From a virus: a DNA stretch of 39,108 nucleotides. Shown here one piece after another: positions 8,091-16,810 of the stretch (position 1 is its first letter; every line of letters starts with the position of its first letter). Under the pieces are notes generated by a model that was not told the DNA's origin, made no database searches, and was given only the letters and a program-made list of their open reading frames with translations. The position numbers and the translations under genes are program-made. Location of the stretch: the IMG/VR virus record IMGVR_UViG_3300008339_005673, positions 1 through 39,108 of that record. One strand, written 5' to 3'.

Positions 8091-9323
8091 TTACTTATTG
8101 TGTGTTAATATATCTCCTGCGAAGTACCAATTATGTGGATCGCAGCTAAATGTGTACACATCTTTTGCTAAATCTAAAGTTATTTTATCTACCTTAGACA
8201 CTTCAACTTCTGATATTACCTTGGTCATATCTAAAGTTTCAGATAAGTTATCTACTGAGATATTTATTAAAACATCTCCTTGTTGTACTAGTCCTGCTTC
8301 GACTACACGATATTCGTTATTTCGTTTTACGAATATTGGATGAGTTTCTGTAAACTGAACTTCTTTGTTTCCATTGAAGTAAACTCTGTCCTGTTTGTCT
8401 GAGACTATAACATTTGTAACTTCTGTGTGTACCATGTTACTTATCATCAAATCTTGAACATTAATTTCAAGAGGTGTTTTGTTAGGTTGATCGGCTAACC
8501 CTAAAGCATCAACTGTTAGTAGTTTATCTCCTACTTTTATCTCTCTAGCAGGTTTTGGACCTTCGCTAGTTAAGATTAAAGTATCTCCGTCAACACACGC
8601 TGGGAAATATGGACCGAATCTTGGTGGAAAGAACGGTGGGAAGAACGGTGGGAAGAACGGGAAGAATGGGAAGAACGGTGGGAAATATGGGAAGAACGGT
8701 GGGAAATATGGGAAGAACGGTGGGAAGAACGGTGCTGTTGTAGTAACAGAACCAGTAGTTGCTCCTACTGATGTTCCATTATCGTTAATTGCATAAACTG
8801 TATAAGATTGTGAAGTTCCAGCTGTTTCTGAAATAGTTTTTGGTGAAGTTGAATTTGTGTATGATGGTCCATCTGAAGATATTACGGTATAACTAGTAAT
8901 TGTTTTACCACCAGAAGCACCTGCTGACCATGAAACAACATCTTCGTTTGCGTTTGGAGAAGCTGCTGAAACTGATTGTGGAGATTGAGGAACCGTAGTT
9001 GCTGTTACAGAACTAGAAGTTGTAGCAGCAGAAGTTCCTGCAGCATTGCTTCCAGTTATTGAAAATGTATAGGCTGTATCTGATGATAGCCCAGTAAATG
9101 TAAAAGAGGTATTAGATGTAGTTTGTGTTGTTGATGCTGGGGTTGTTGTAATTGAGTAAGAGGTTGCTGGAGGTGATCCTGCAGGTAACTCCCATGATAG
9201 ATTTACTGCTCCGTCATTGTATGCTCTAGAAGTTCCTACATCTGTAGCTACTAAATTTTCTACAGGTTTTGGCTCTAAAAAGTCATTTGCTGCTTGGGAT
9301 TTTCTACCAGATCTCTTACTCAT
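8091..9323 (-). CDS. Fibronectin-III / Phe-Pro repeat / Hint-domain fibre protein
   Basis: 410 residues in three parts. Residues ~18-195 form two fibronectin-III-like beta domains (VENLVATDVG, AVNLSWELPAG, TSYTVISSDG). Residues ~197-240 are a Phe/Pro/Tyr low-complexity stretch (APFFPPFFPYFPPFFPYFPP). Residues 243-410 are a Hint domain: Cys243 in CVDGDT, a TETHPIF block with His328, and the C-terminal block YFAGDILTHNK with His408-Asn409. Only Lys410 follows the Asn, as in bacterial intein-like domains that cleave or ligate instead of splicing two large exteins. The 9312-9323 start has a GGAGAA upstream. Likely a virion surface protein that self-processes (inference). Confidence 0.85.
   Translation of the reverse strand: MSKRSGRKSQAANDFLEPKPVENLVATDVGTSRAYNDGAVNLSWELPAGSPPATSYSITTTPASTTQTTSNTSFTFTGLSSDTAYTFSITGSNAAGTSAATTSSSVTATTVPQSPQSVSAASPNANEDVVSWSAGASGGKTITSYTVISSDGPSYTNSTSPKTISETAGTSQSYTVYAINDNGTSVGATTGSVTTTAPFFPPFFPYFPPFFPYFPPFFPFFPFFPPFFPPFFPPRFGPYFPACVDGDTLILTSEGPKPAREIKVGDKLLTVDALGLADQPNKTPLEINVQDLMISNMVHTEVTNVIVSDKQDRVYFNGNKEVQFTETHPIFVKRNNEYRVVEAGLVQQGDVLINISVDNLSETLDMTKVISEVEVSKVDKITLDLAKDVYTFSCDPHNWYFAGDILTHNK
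8632..8732. repeat. Degenerate Phe/Pro-coding tandem repeats
   Basis: Imperfect repeats of GAACGGTGGGAA and GGTGGGAAATATGG, 12 to 24 bp long, encode the Phe-Pro segment on the minus strand. They are related in sequence to the perfect 33-bp repeats at 1-99. Confidence 0.85.
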
Positions 9324-9335
9324 TTATAATTCTCC

Positions 9336-11810
9336 TTATGATTTCAAGTCGCCGTAAACTACCCAAGAATTTTCTGCTCTCTTGAGTAATGTTGCGGATG
9401 ACCATTGTGTACGTAACTTTAATCCTGGGGTAGCATTTACTGTTACACCAGTATCTCCTGCGATTGTGATTAGTCCTGTGTTAACTCCAAGAATATCTAG
9501 AGTTGTTCCAATTGGATAAGCAACTGCTGAGTTGGTTGGAATTGTAATTGTTACTGCTGAAGAAGAGTCAACTTCAATTAATGAATCTCTCTCGGTTAGC
9601 GCAGACAATGTATAGTCTGCAGTCTTTGAAATAATTGGAGTTCTTGAAGGAACACCCTCTTTGGTCTGTGTGCCGTCTGAGAATACTACTCCAGCTGTTT
9701 TAATTTCATTTAACTCAAGGTCATCAAGTGATCCTTCTGTAAAGTCTACTGTTGTAGCAGGCTCTGTTGTTACGCCTTTAAATAGTTTCCATTTATTAGC
9801 AGAAACATCTCTTACTATACCAGAGTGTTTTGCTGCGCCGTCATTGTACGCTACAACAAGACCTAAGTCTACGGTATTTGCTGCGTTTTGATGAGCAAGC
9901 TGAACTAGATTATCTTCAATTGTTATAGATGTAGCGCTTGCTGTAAAGCTTCCGCCATTAACAGTTACGTCACCGTCAACAATTAAGTCTCCAGTAATTC
10001 CCATGTCTCCTGTAAATTGCTGTGTAGCAGCATCTAGAAGAGCAATTTGGGCTGTATCTGTAATTCCGTGTACGTTTGTTGTATCAGATGAGTGTGTTGA
10101 AACAGCTCCTGCAACTTCGTAATTTGCTGCAAGTCCGTCAGCGTAATCTTCTGCTGCTCCTTGAGCATTTGATGCTGCGGTGTCTGCGTAAGACTCTGTA
10201 GCAACTGTTGAATCAATTGCAATTGTTACTGCTGATCCACCGTTGTAAGATGTACCACTTAAACCAGTTCCAATTGTTAATGTTTCTAAATTAGATCCAA
10301 GCGATATGCCTGAAATTGTAGAGTTTGATAATTTGTTATTATCAATGGATCCTGCAAGCATTGTATTGGTTACAGTTCCTGTATCTGCTTGTGTTACAGC
10401 GTTTCCTGATATTTTATCTGCTGCAATTCCTGCGCCAATTTTAATATTGGCATTTTCAATTTGATCTGTTGTAACAGCAAAATAATCTGTTGCAGCATCT
10501 GCTTGAGACAAGTATGTTGTACCTGCATCTGCTTGTGACAGGTATGTCGTACTTGCGTCTGTTTGATTTAAATATGTTAAAGCTGCATCTGCTTGAGTTA
10601 AATAAGTAGCCCCAGCATCTGTTTGTGACAAATAGTCATTTGCTGCATCTGCTTGAGTTAAATATGTACTTGATGCGGTAGATGTTGCTAAAAATTCTTG
10701 AGCATCAACACTAATTGTGTTTCCTGATTTAGTTATACCATTTCCAGCTATAATTGTTGCTGCTCCTGAAATTTGAGTAAAGTCAATATTTTCAGATCCA
10801 ATTTTTACTGAGCCGTCTGCGTTAGTTCCTGCGTATATTTGAGAAAATTGTTTATATCCATTTTCTGTTCCATCTGTTACAAAAACGACATCGCCTTTAG
10901 CAACATCAAGAGGTGTGTTTACATCTGAGTTATTGTAGTCTGCAGATCTAGTTAAAACGGCTGGTGCTCCAGCTGATCCTGCAATTGTTACTTCATAAAT
11001 ACCATTATGAACTAAGTTTGCTTGATCTTTTACTAATATTCTAAATCCATTTTCTGCTTGTAAGCCATCTATTGTTAGAGTGCCATTTGAGTTCATTGTT
11101 AATGTTGCACCAATTCCAGTTCCATTGCCGTTATCAGCGGAACCAGCAGCATAAGTTGCTACTAACGGTTCTGTTGTTGCAACATTTACTGCTTGATGAA
11201 TATTCAATGAAGATACTACGGAATTTAATGCTTGTGTTGTTGCATATGGTGCAAGGTCTGATGTTAGTGCTACTGTACCAGATGAGTCTGGAAGTGTGAT
11301 TGTTCTATCTGATGTTGGATTTGATACTGTTAGTGTGGTTTCATGAGCATCTGCTGATGATCCTTCTATAATAATGCTTGATTTTGGAACAAGCAAGTTT
11401 CCGTCAGCATCTAATTTTGCAGGTCCACCTGCATTTCCAACATCTGCTAATAATACATAGTCTGAAGTTACTGTATTTTGTAACCCACCTACCTGGCTGT
11501 CAACATAAGATTTAAGTGCGACAATTGAGTCGTCGATGCCAAGGGAAATTGTATTTGTGTTATCGTTATAAGACTTTGTAAGACCTGAGCCCATAGAAAG
11601 AGCTTGATCAATTGCGTCTTGTGCAATTTCTGTAATTGCTGGTGAGTCTGCTGCTATGTAAGAAAGGCTAGTCCAAGCAGTGCTTCCAGTTCCAATTTTA
11701 ATTTTTCTAGTGTCTGTTTCAACACCTAGTTCTCCTGCAGCTAGTGTAGGATTTACTGAGGTCCATTCTGATGCAGTACCTCGTCTTACTTGAATTCTTA
11801 CTGTTGACAT
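9336..11810 (-). CDS. Large tail fibre/adhesin with an Mtd-N-like start and decapeptide repeats
   Basis: 824 residues. The N-terminus (VRIQVRRGTASEW, LAAGELGVETDTRKIKIGTG) matches the major-tropism-determinant N-terminal domain type that attaches receptor-binding proteins to the phage. Around residues 370-445 lie seven ~10-residue repeats of the form TYLSQADAGT, probably a trimeric coiled coil. A region near 640-720 (NLVQLAHQNAANTVDLGLVV and KWKLFKGVTTEP) resembles conserved fibre modules of T4-like cyanophages. The C-terminus (DTGVTVNATPGLKLRTQ) is shared with the collagen-like protein at 354-1457. Start chosen at the ATG after GGGGAAATAAAT. Confidence 0.85.
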   Translation of the reverse strand: MSTVRIQVRRGTASEWTSVNPTLAAGELGVETDTRKIKIGTGSTAWTSLSYIAADSPAITEIAQDAIDQALSMGSGLTKSYNDNTNTISLGIDDSIVALKSYVDSQVGGLQNTVTSDYVLLADVGNAGGPAKLDADGNLLVPKSSIIIEGSSADAHETTLTVSNPTSDRTITLPDSSGTVALTSDLAPYATTQALNSVVSSLNIHQAVNVATTEPLVATYAAGSADNGNGTGIGATLTMNSNGTLTIDGLQAENGFRILVKDQANLVHNGIYEVTIAGSAGAPAVLTRSADYNNSDVNTPLDVAKGDVVFVTDGTENGYKQFSQIYAGTNADGSVKIGSENIDFTQISGAATIIAGNGITKSGNTISVDAQEFLATSTASSTYLTQADAANDYLSQTDAGATYLTQADAALTYLNQTDASTTYLSQADAGTTYLSQADAATDYFAVTTDQIENANIKIGAGIAADKISGNAVTQADTGTVTNTMLAGSIDNNKLSNSTISGISLGSNLETLTIGTGLSGTSYNGGSAVTIAIDSTVATESYADTAASNAQGAAEDYADGLAANYEVAGAVSTHSSDTTNVHGITDTAQIALLDAATQQFTGDMGITGDLIVDGDVTVNGGSFTASATSITIEDNLVQLAHQNAANTVDLGLVVAYNDGAAKHSGIVRDVSANKWKLFKGVTTEPATTVDFTEGSLDDLELNEIKTAGVVFSDGTQTKEGVPSRTPIISKTADYTLSALTERDSLIEVDSSSAVTITIPTNSAVAYPIGTTLDILGVNTGLITIAGDTGVTVNATPGLKLRTQWSSATLLKRAENSWVVYGDLKS

Positions 11811-11850
11811 ATTTATTTCCCCTTATTTGCTAAGTATAGCATTATTTTAT

Positions 11851-12198
11851 TTAAACTAAAGCCCCAGAATCAAATGTCATACCATATGTTGAGGTTTCTG
11901 GGGTTCCACCGTCAGCGAACTTAGTTGCTGTGGTGCTTACTCCATTTGCCTGAACTGTGTATATTGGAAGACCATTGTAATCTATTGCTAGTCCGATATC
12001 TGTAAAGCCAATTTGGCTTTCCAGGTCTTCGGTAAATGCAATAGGCTTCCATGTTCCATTTAATTGGATCTGTAGTTTATTTGTTGCCGTATCAAATCTT
12101 AGGGGGGTTGATCCCAATATAACGCTAGAATCAAATGTAGCGTTTCCTGCGACATTGAGTCCATTTTTAACTTTAAAGTTTTTATCTGTTGTTGCCAT
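11851..12198 (-). CDS. Small virion/tail fibre-associated protein
   Basis: 115 residues from the ATG at 12198; a GTG at 12207 is in frame but the paralogous start MATVNKNFRIKHGL at 13686 supports MATTDKNFKVKNGL here. The first ~30 residues (KNFKVKNGLNVAGNATFDSS) are the module that opens many phage fibre proteins. The remainder has IQLNGTWKPIAF and a C-terminal beta-rich part. Probably a tail appendage component. Confidence 0.65.
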   Translation of the reverse strand: MATTDKNFKVKNGLNVAGNATFDSSVILGSTPLRFDTATNKLQIQLNGTWKPIAFTEDLESQIGFTDIGLAIDYNGLPIYTVQANGVSTTATKFADGGTPETSTYGMTFDSGALV

Positions 12199-12264
12199 TA
12201 AGTTCACTATCCCCTAATTGTTTTTTGTGGGGAGATTAAGGCTCTCCCCTAGCCTTTTATTTAA

Positions 12265-13686
12265 TTATGCGTTAAAGATTGTACCAGCTACAGTAATAGT
12301 TGAATCATTTACTGGATTTACTCTGATTCGGCAATGAGTTCCATCTACATCTGCTGTAATTGTTCCTCTTGAACCATTTGTTCCGACGATTGCATATTCT
12401 GTAATTGCTACGTTGTCAGATGAATCTAGTGTTACTAGAATTTCTGAGATTTCATTATGTGTTCCGTTGTCAATCTTAACCAAGAACTTACCTGATTTAA
12501 ATGTTGATTTATTGAACTGATAAGCAGTTACTACAACTGAACCAAGTGATGTAGATCTAGCAGCTACCTGCTTTGCAAAATCATTTATATTGATGTCTGA
12601 GAATGGTGTTGTGGCATCAAGAACATCATCCAGTGCTGCCTGAGCTGTAGCCTCTGCTGCTGTTTGGGCCGCTGAAGCTGCTCCATATGCATCATATGTA
12701 TTGGCTGTTACCGAAATGTTATTTGAACCATCAATTGTAATTCCTGTAGATGCTGTTAATGTATCTTGCTTTCCTGCAATCTGATTAGCAATTGTTGTAA
12801 AGTAGTTTGCGTCATCATTGATTGCTGCTGCAATTTCATTAAGAGTATTTAAAAGATCAGGAGCTCCGTCAACAAGGTTACTAATTGCTGTATTGACGTA
12901 AGACTCTGTTGCAATTGTATTGTCTACAGATACTACACCAGTTCCGCTATCGTAACTGATTCCAGTTCCTGCAGAAATTGCTCCACGAGCACGAGTATTT
13001 GTAAAGTAAAGATTACTTACACCCTCTTCAATGTCATCTGTAACTAAGCCATTGATTTCACTATCTGTATATATATTAGCATTAGTTTCTGCTGTTAAAG
13101 CAGCGCCTGCTGGATCATAGTTTCCTGCTAAACTGTCTGCATAATTTTCTGCTGCAGTTTGTGCTGCTGAAGCAGAACCTGATATATCGTATGCTGATGC
13201 TGTTGCATCTAATGCACGTTGATTGGTGAAGTATAGATTTGTTGTGCCTTCAGTAAGATCATCAGTGTCTGAATCAGCTACGCCGTTTTCGGCAGTAATT
13301 GTTAATCCAGCACCTGTTCCTGTAATTGTAATATTTGTTGTTGATGCATTTGTTAAAAGTTCTGCTGCTGCATCTTTTGCACGTTGTGCGGTATGATAAA
13401 GATTACTTGCACCTTCTTCAATATCATCAGTGTCTAGTGCATTAACTGCTGTGGTAATATCTCCAGTTCTTGCAAGATCTGAAGATCCGTTGATTGTAAG
13501 ATTTCCTGCTCCGTCTACTGCAAAGTCAGAGGATACAGATTTTACAAGTGTTGCCCCGCCAACGAGGTTGAGAATATAGGCATCTCCACCTGTTTCGGTT
13601 AATACATTTTGGCCATTTACGGTAGCGGTTGATCCCTCAACCACCAGACCATGTTTGATTCTAAAGTTCTTATTTACTGTTGCCAT
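12265..13686 (-). CDS. Tail fibre protein with repeated NLYFTNQRA modules
   Basis: 473 residues. It opens with KNFRIKHGLVVEGSTATVNG, then carries three copies of a DDIEEGxSNLYFTNxRA repeat (about residues 88, 145 and 215), a motif typical of cyanophage-like short fibre proteins. A segment near residues 270-310 ([20 protein letters not shown]) recurs in the protein at 14691-15623. The C-terminal ~110 residues form a beta domain (QVAARSTSLGSVVVTAYQF). The ATG follows an AAGGGGAATAA sequence. Confidence 0.8.
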   Translation of the reverse strand: MATVNKNFRIKHGLVVEGSTATVNGQNVLTETGGDAYILNLVGGATLVKSVSSDFAVDGAGNLTINGSSDLARTGDITTAVNALDTDDIEEGASNLYHTAQRAKDAAAELLTNASTTNITITGTGAGLTITAENGVADSDTDDLTEGTTNLYFTNQRALDATASAYDISGSASAAQTAAENYADSLAGNYDPAGAALTAETNANIYTDSEINGLVTDDIEEGVSNLYFTNTRARGAISAGTGISYDSGTGVVSVDNTIATESYVNTAISNLVDGAPDLLNTLNEIAAAINDDANYFTTIANQIAGKQDTLTASTGITIDGSNNISVTANTYDAYGAASAAQTAAEATAQAALDDVLDATTPFSDININDFAKQVAARSTSLGSVVVTAYQFNKSTFKSGKFLVKIDNGTHNEISEILVTLDSSDNVAITEYAIVGTNGSRGTITADVDGTHCRIRVNPVNDSTITVAGTIFNA

Positions 13687-13709
13687 TTATTCCCCTTTTA
13701 CTGCTTTTT

Positions 13710-14267
13710 TTATACTTTAAGTGCTGTTCTGTAATATCTAGCAGTAACTGCTGTACTCGTTGGAGTAACGCATAAACTAATTATACCCGAATTTTCTTCA
13801 AAAGTAAGATTAGCCAGAACATTATTTGTGTTTGAAATAATGTTTGATTCTGCAATGTTTACATTAGTGCCATCATTTAAAATTAAAATATTAGAACTGT
13901 GATACTCTGATCCTCTAGATAATTGAACAGTGTATTCTAATGTTCTATACAGATTTTTATTAAATGAGTCTATAGTAGTTTTGTTTTCAATACCTGATAT
14001 TGTAAGGTCATTGTTTCCCTCTAGTCCTAAAAGAGTCTCTGTTGCCCCAGTTGAATTTTCAATATCTGATAAGGTTGTTTCTATTTCTGATATTTTATAC
14101 TGAATTGAAGTTGAGTCATTAGATCCATTTACACCAATTTTTGTCTGAATTGCTTCGACAGCGTCATTAAGATTGGTGTGCTGCTGAGAGTGTGACGGAT
14201 TTGATAACGCATCTGTTGAGTTTGGATTCGTTAATGTATCTAAAGAGCTTGGAAAGTTTGTTGCCAT
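13710..14267 (-). CDS. Putative phage tail/appendage protein
   Basis: 185 residues. The start FPSSLDTLTNPNSTDALSNP followed by HSQQHTNLNDAVEAIQTKIG is a recurrent phage tail-protein N-terminus. A heptad-like middle (ISEIETTLSDIENS) suggests a short coiled coil, and the C-terminal part is beta-rich. The ATG is preceded by AGAGGTAAAA. Confidence 0.65.
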   Translation of the reverse strand: MATNFPSSLDTLTNPNSTDALSNPSHSQQHTNLNDAVEAIQTKIGVNGSNDSTSIQYKISEIETTLSDIENSTGATETLLGLEGNNDLTISGIENKTTIDSFNKNLYRTLEYTVQLSRGSEYHSSNILILNDGTNVNIAESNIISNTNNVLANLTFEENSGIISLCVTPTSTAVTARYYRTALKV

Positions 14268-14329
14268 TTTTACCTCTAAATTATGACTTAGTTATATTAT
14301 ACATTATAATATTTATAATTGCCTAAAAA

Positions 14330-14686
14330 TTAAATATTGCCGCCATCTAGTAATGATAACTCTAAGAAATTAGGATCTGTAACATTGTTTGATGGTGACC
14401 CTCCGTCAAACCCTACTATCTTAGGAATATTTTCTGAGACACTTGCTACAGTATTTATATCTTTAAATGTTATTGGATTTTCAATATCAATTGTATGTAT
14501 GTCACCATCAAATGTATGTGTGTGCATATAGAATGGTGCTGGGTCTGTGTTCTGTGAAAGAATAATCCATGTTGTTCCGTTATGAATTTTTAAGGCTTTT
14601 TCTGTTGTATTAAAAAACACATCGCCTACCGACCCTGCTGGGTCGGAGGCTAGTGTTGCTAAATTAAGTAAAGACCTTAACTTCAC
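14330..14686 (-). CDS. Small fibre-module protein, GTG start
   Basis: 118 residues from a GTG at 14686, spaced 6 nt from AGGAT. The opening (LLNLATLASDPAGSVGDVFF, NTTEKALKIHNGTTW) matches the tip module also present in the adjacent 310-residue protein ([20 protein letters not shown]), so it is a short paralogue. A His-rich YMHTHTFDGDIH segment follows at ~53-64. Role: presumed tail appendage. Confidence 0.65.
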   Translation of the reverse strand: MKLRSLLNLATLASDPAGSVGDVFFNTTEKALKIHNGTTWIILSQNTDPAPFYMHTHTFDGDIHTIDIENPITFKDINTVASVSENIPKIVGFDGGSPSNNVTDPNFLELSLLDGGNI

Positions 14687-14690
14687 GTTT

Positions 14691-15623
14691 TTATCCTATT
14701 ACTACAACTCTGTACTCATTTAGACTTGGAGCTAATGCAAATTTAATTGTAGTGGTGTTTACATCGGTGTGCTCTACATCTGTTTCAACTTTTGAAAAAG
14801 GTGAAGCTTTTTCATATACTTGAACTGTTACGTCTTTTGTACTAAAGCCGTGTGGAATTACAAAAGAAACTGCTGTGCCGTCTCCAATATCTTCTGAATA
14901 TTTTCTTACTCCATATCCGCTTGAAGGAACGATATTTCCAGAGCCATCAAAAGATAAACCAGTTCCTAGCTTTACAGAAATATTTTGAGAGCTATCAATA
15001 TCAATACCGTTTGCGGCTGTTAAGTTATCTTGTTTTGTTGCAAGTGAATTTGCAATAGTTGTGAAATAATTAGCGTCATCGTTAATTGCCGCTGCAATTT
15101 CATTTAATGTATCTAATAAGCCTGGTGCACCATCAATTAAATTACCAATTGCTGTTGTTGTGTAAGATTCATAGGCTGTTGTTATTGCAGTTTCACGAGC
15201 ATCTGTGTAAGCTTTTGCATCTACCTCTGCTTGATCTGCATATGCTTCGTAAGCAGATGTAATTGCAATTTCACGAGTATCTGTGTAATCTTTTGCTTCT
15301 TGAAGAGCATCTGCTAAATCTTCAGGATTTACAGATATTTGAATCCAAGATGTTCCATTATCCAAAAATAATGTACTTGTGTCTGTTGCGGCATATAAGG
15401 TTCCTGATTTAGAAGGACTTGGTCTATTTGCCTCTAGGCCAAATTTAGTAGACCCCCCTGAAATCCATTGATTGCCATCATAAAATTTTGTTACATTGTC
15501 TTGTGTATTAAAGTAAATCTGACCTGCCACTGGTGAAGATGGGTCGGAAGACAGATTTTGTAATCTAGCGTTTAGTAACTCATTTTTGTTAAGATCTAAA
15601 CTAACTAAAAATTTTCTTGCCAT
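14691..15623 (-). CDS. Tail fibre protein
   Basis: 310 residues. N-terminal module [20 protein letters not shown] with a [17 protein letters not shown] segment, an Ala/Thr/Glu-rich coiled-coil middle with two [15 protein letters not shown]-like repeats (about residues 110-150), a [17 protein letters not shown] block shared with 12265-13686, and a C-terminal beta domain ([20 protein letters not shown]). ATG preceded by AAGGAGAAATAAA. Confidence 0.75.
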   Translation of the reverse strand: MARKFLVSLDLNKNELLNARLQNLSSDPSSPVAGQIYFNTQDNVTKFYDGNQWISGGSTKFGLEANRPSPSKSGTLYAATDTSTLFLDNGTSWIQISVNPEDLADALQEAKDYTDTREIAITSAYEAYADQAEVDAKAYTDARETAITTAYESYTTTAIGNLIDGAPGLLDTLNEIAAAINDDANYFTTIANSLATKQDNLTAANGIDIDSSQNISVKLGTGLSFDGSGNIVPSSGYGVRKYSEDIGDGTAVSFVIPHGFSTKDVTVQVYEKASPFSKVETDVEHTDVNTTTIKFALAPSLNEYRVVVIG

Positions 15624-15635
15624 TTTATTTCTCCT

Positions 15636-16088
15636 TTATGACAGGTATGCTGTCCCTGAAAATGGTTGAGCCATTGTCAGTTTTATTGTATTTGTATTAA
15701 TGTATTCTAATCCAGTTTCTACTGTTTCTCCAGAGCTATCTTTTATTGTTGCATTTGGGAAAAAGTCTAGGTTATGGTTAATAGTTACAGAATATATTCC
15801 AGAAACTGGTCCAGTTACTTGAGCAAGTTCCCAAGAAGTAGAATATGAATAATCAGATCCTTCTTGTACAAATTTAATAACTGATGATCCAGACCATGAC
15901 AAGTCTGTTAATTTTGGACCATAAAAATCTGTAGTAGTTGTATTATAATAAAAATCACCAGTAACTCCTAAGTTATTTGCGGGAGCACCAGTGCCATTTA
16001 ATATTGTTCTTCCAGCTGGTCCTTGTGGCCCAGGGGATTTAATAATTACTTTATTTTTTACTTCTGTTACTATTACTTTTTCTGACAT
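15636..16088 (-). CDS. Small collagen-tagged tail protein
   Basis: 150 residues. A short Gly-X-Y tract (GPQGPAG) follows the beta N-terminus (VIVTEVKNKVIIKSP), then GDFYYNTTTTDFYGPKL and a C-terminal domain SVTINHNLDFFPNATIKDSS very similar in layout to the C-terminal domain of the 310-residue neighbour. It overlaps the upstream gene by one base. Confidence 0.7.
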   Translation of the reverse strand: MSEKVIVTEVKNKVIIKSPGPQGPAGRTILNGTGAPANNLGVTGDFYYNTTTTDFYGPKLTDLSWSGSSVIKFVQEGSDYSYSTSWELAQVTGPVSGIYSVTINHNLDFFPNATIKDSSGETVETGLEYINTNTIKLTMAQPFSGTAYLS

Positions 16089-16438
16089 TATATAGTTACC
16101 GATCTGCTGAGAGTTAAAAACCCTTCAAGGAGTTTTATTTTATTCCCGTTAGAATCGACAACCATAATGTCATAAGAAGATTTTGGATAAAAGAGTTTAT
16201 TTGTCTGAGTAGGTGTCATTTTAATGGTTAATGTTCCAGTTGCGCCATTAATTGTTATACCACCAGACGGTGATGTTAGTGTAAATGCTAATTTAGATCC
16301 ACCTTTAGTATCACGTACTTGCATTTTTGCAGTTGCATTTACTAAACTTATTGGTGTGACTTCGTCCTCTAAGGTGTATTGAACCTCAAAGGTAAAAGTA
16401 GCATTTTGATCTACTTCAAAATTCTTTTGTACTGCCAT
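16088..16438 (-). CDS. Baseplate/tail immunoglobulin-like protein
   Basis: 116 residues from the ATG at 16438, 9 nt after AGGAG; a TTG at 16444 is an alternative. The sequence is all-beta: FEVDQNATFTFEVQYTLEDE, NATAKMQVRDTKGG, TGTLTIKMTPTQT and YDIMVVDSNGNKIKLLEG. This layout fits the BppU-type or Ig-like N-terminal domains found in phage baseplate and neck proteins. It is the first structural gene after the holin-like gene. Confidence 0.65.
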   Translation of the reverse strand: MAVQKNFEVDQNATFTFEVQYTLEDEVTPISLVNATAKMQVRDTKGGSKLAFTLTSPSGGITINGATGTLTIKMTPTQTNKLFYPKSSYDIMVVDSNGNKIKLLEGFLTLSRSVTI

Positions 16439-16464
16439 TTTCAAAATCTCCTAAAATAGGAAAA

Positions 16465-16490
16465 CTCCTATGCTCATTTTAGCATAGGAG
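16465..16490 (-). terminator. Intrinsic terminator after the holin-like gene
   Basis: A 10-bp stem CTCCTATGCT / AGCATAGGAG with a 6-nt loop, followed on the minus strand by TTTTCC. It also lies directly upstream of the structural operon, so that operon needs its own promoter or read-through. Confidence 0.8.
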
Positions 16491-16513
16491 CTTTCTTAAT
16501 ACAGTTTACTAAA

Positions 16514-16741
16514 TTACTTAGCTGACTTGAAACCAAACTCTTGATTGCTTGGTGAAAGAGCCTTTAAAATTACTGGGGCTACTGCTGCAACTCCACCCAT
16601 CAAAAGGTCCTTTGGATTTGTATTGCCAGTCATATACAAAGCGATTGCTGCTGAAAGAAATGCACGAGCATATGTTCCAAGAGCCGCTAGGATTTGTTCT
16701 GTCATTGTTATTACTCCATCGTTATTTAGATCTTTTTTCAT
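16514..16741 (-). CDS. Small membrane protein, holin candidate
   Basis: 75 residues with two hydrophobic segments: residues ~17-40 (ILAALGTYARAFLSAAIALY) and ~48-63 (LLMGGVAAVAPVILKAL), and a charged C-terminus. The layout and the AFLSAAIALYMTGNTNPKDL / GGVAAVAPVILKALSPSNQEFG pattern resemble r1t-type actinophage holins. The N-terminal DLNNDGVITM also resembles a calcium-binding EF-hand loop, an odd feature. AGGAGGATCTTA gives an excellent ribosome-binding site. The endolysin candidate is on the other strand at 19907. Confidence 0.6.
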   Translation of the reverse strand: MKKDLNNDGVITMTEQILAALGTYARAFLSAAIALYMTGNTNPKDLLMGGVAAVAPVILKALSPSNQEFGFKSAK

Positions 16742-16810
16742 TAAGATCCTCCTATTTCTGAGCCGTGTGCCCAGGAATTTTGGGGGTTACCCAATACTAA
16801 TATAATACCA

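Noticed and set aside
12229-12249. Terminator hairpin GGGGAGA/TCTCCCC between two tail genes
   Set aside because: On the minus strand, where the genes lie, it is followed by ACAAAAAA and not by a U tract; only the antisense direction would fit.
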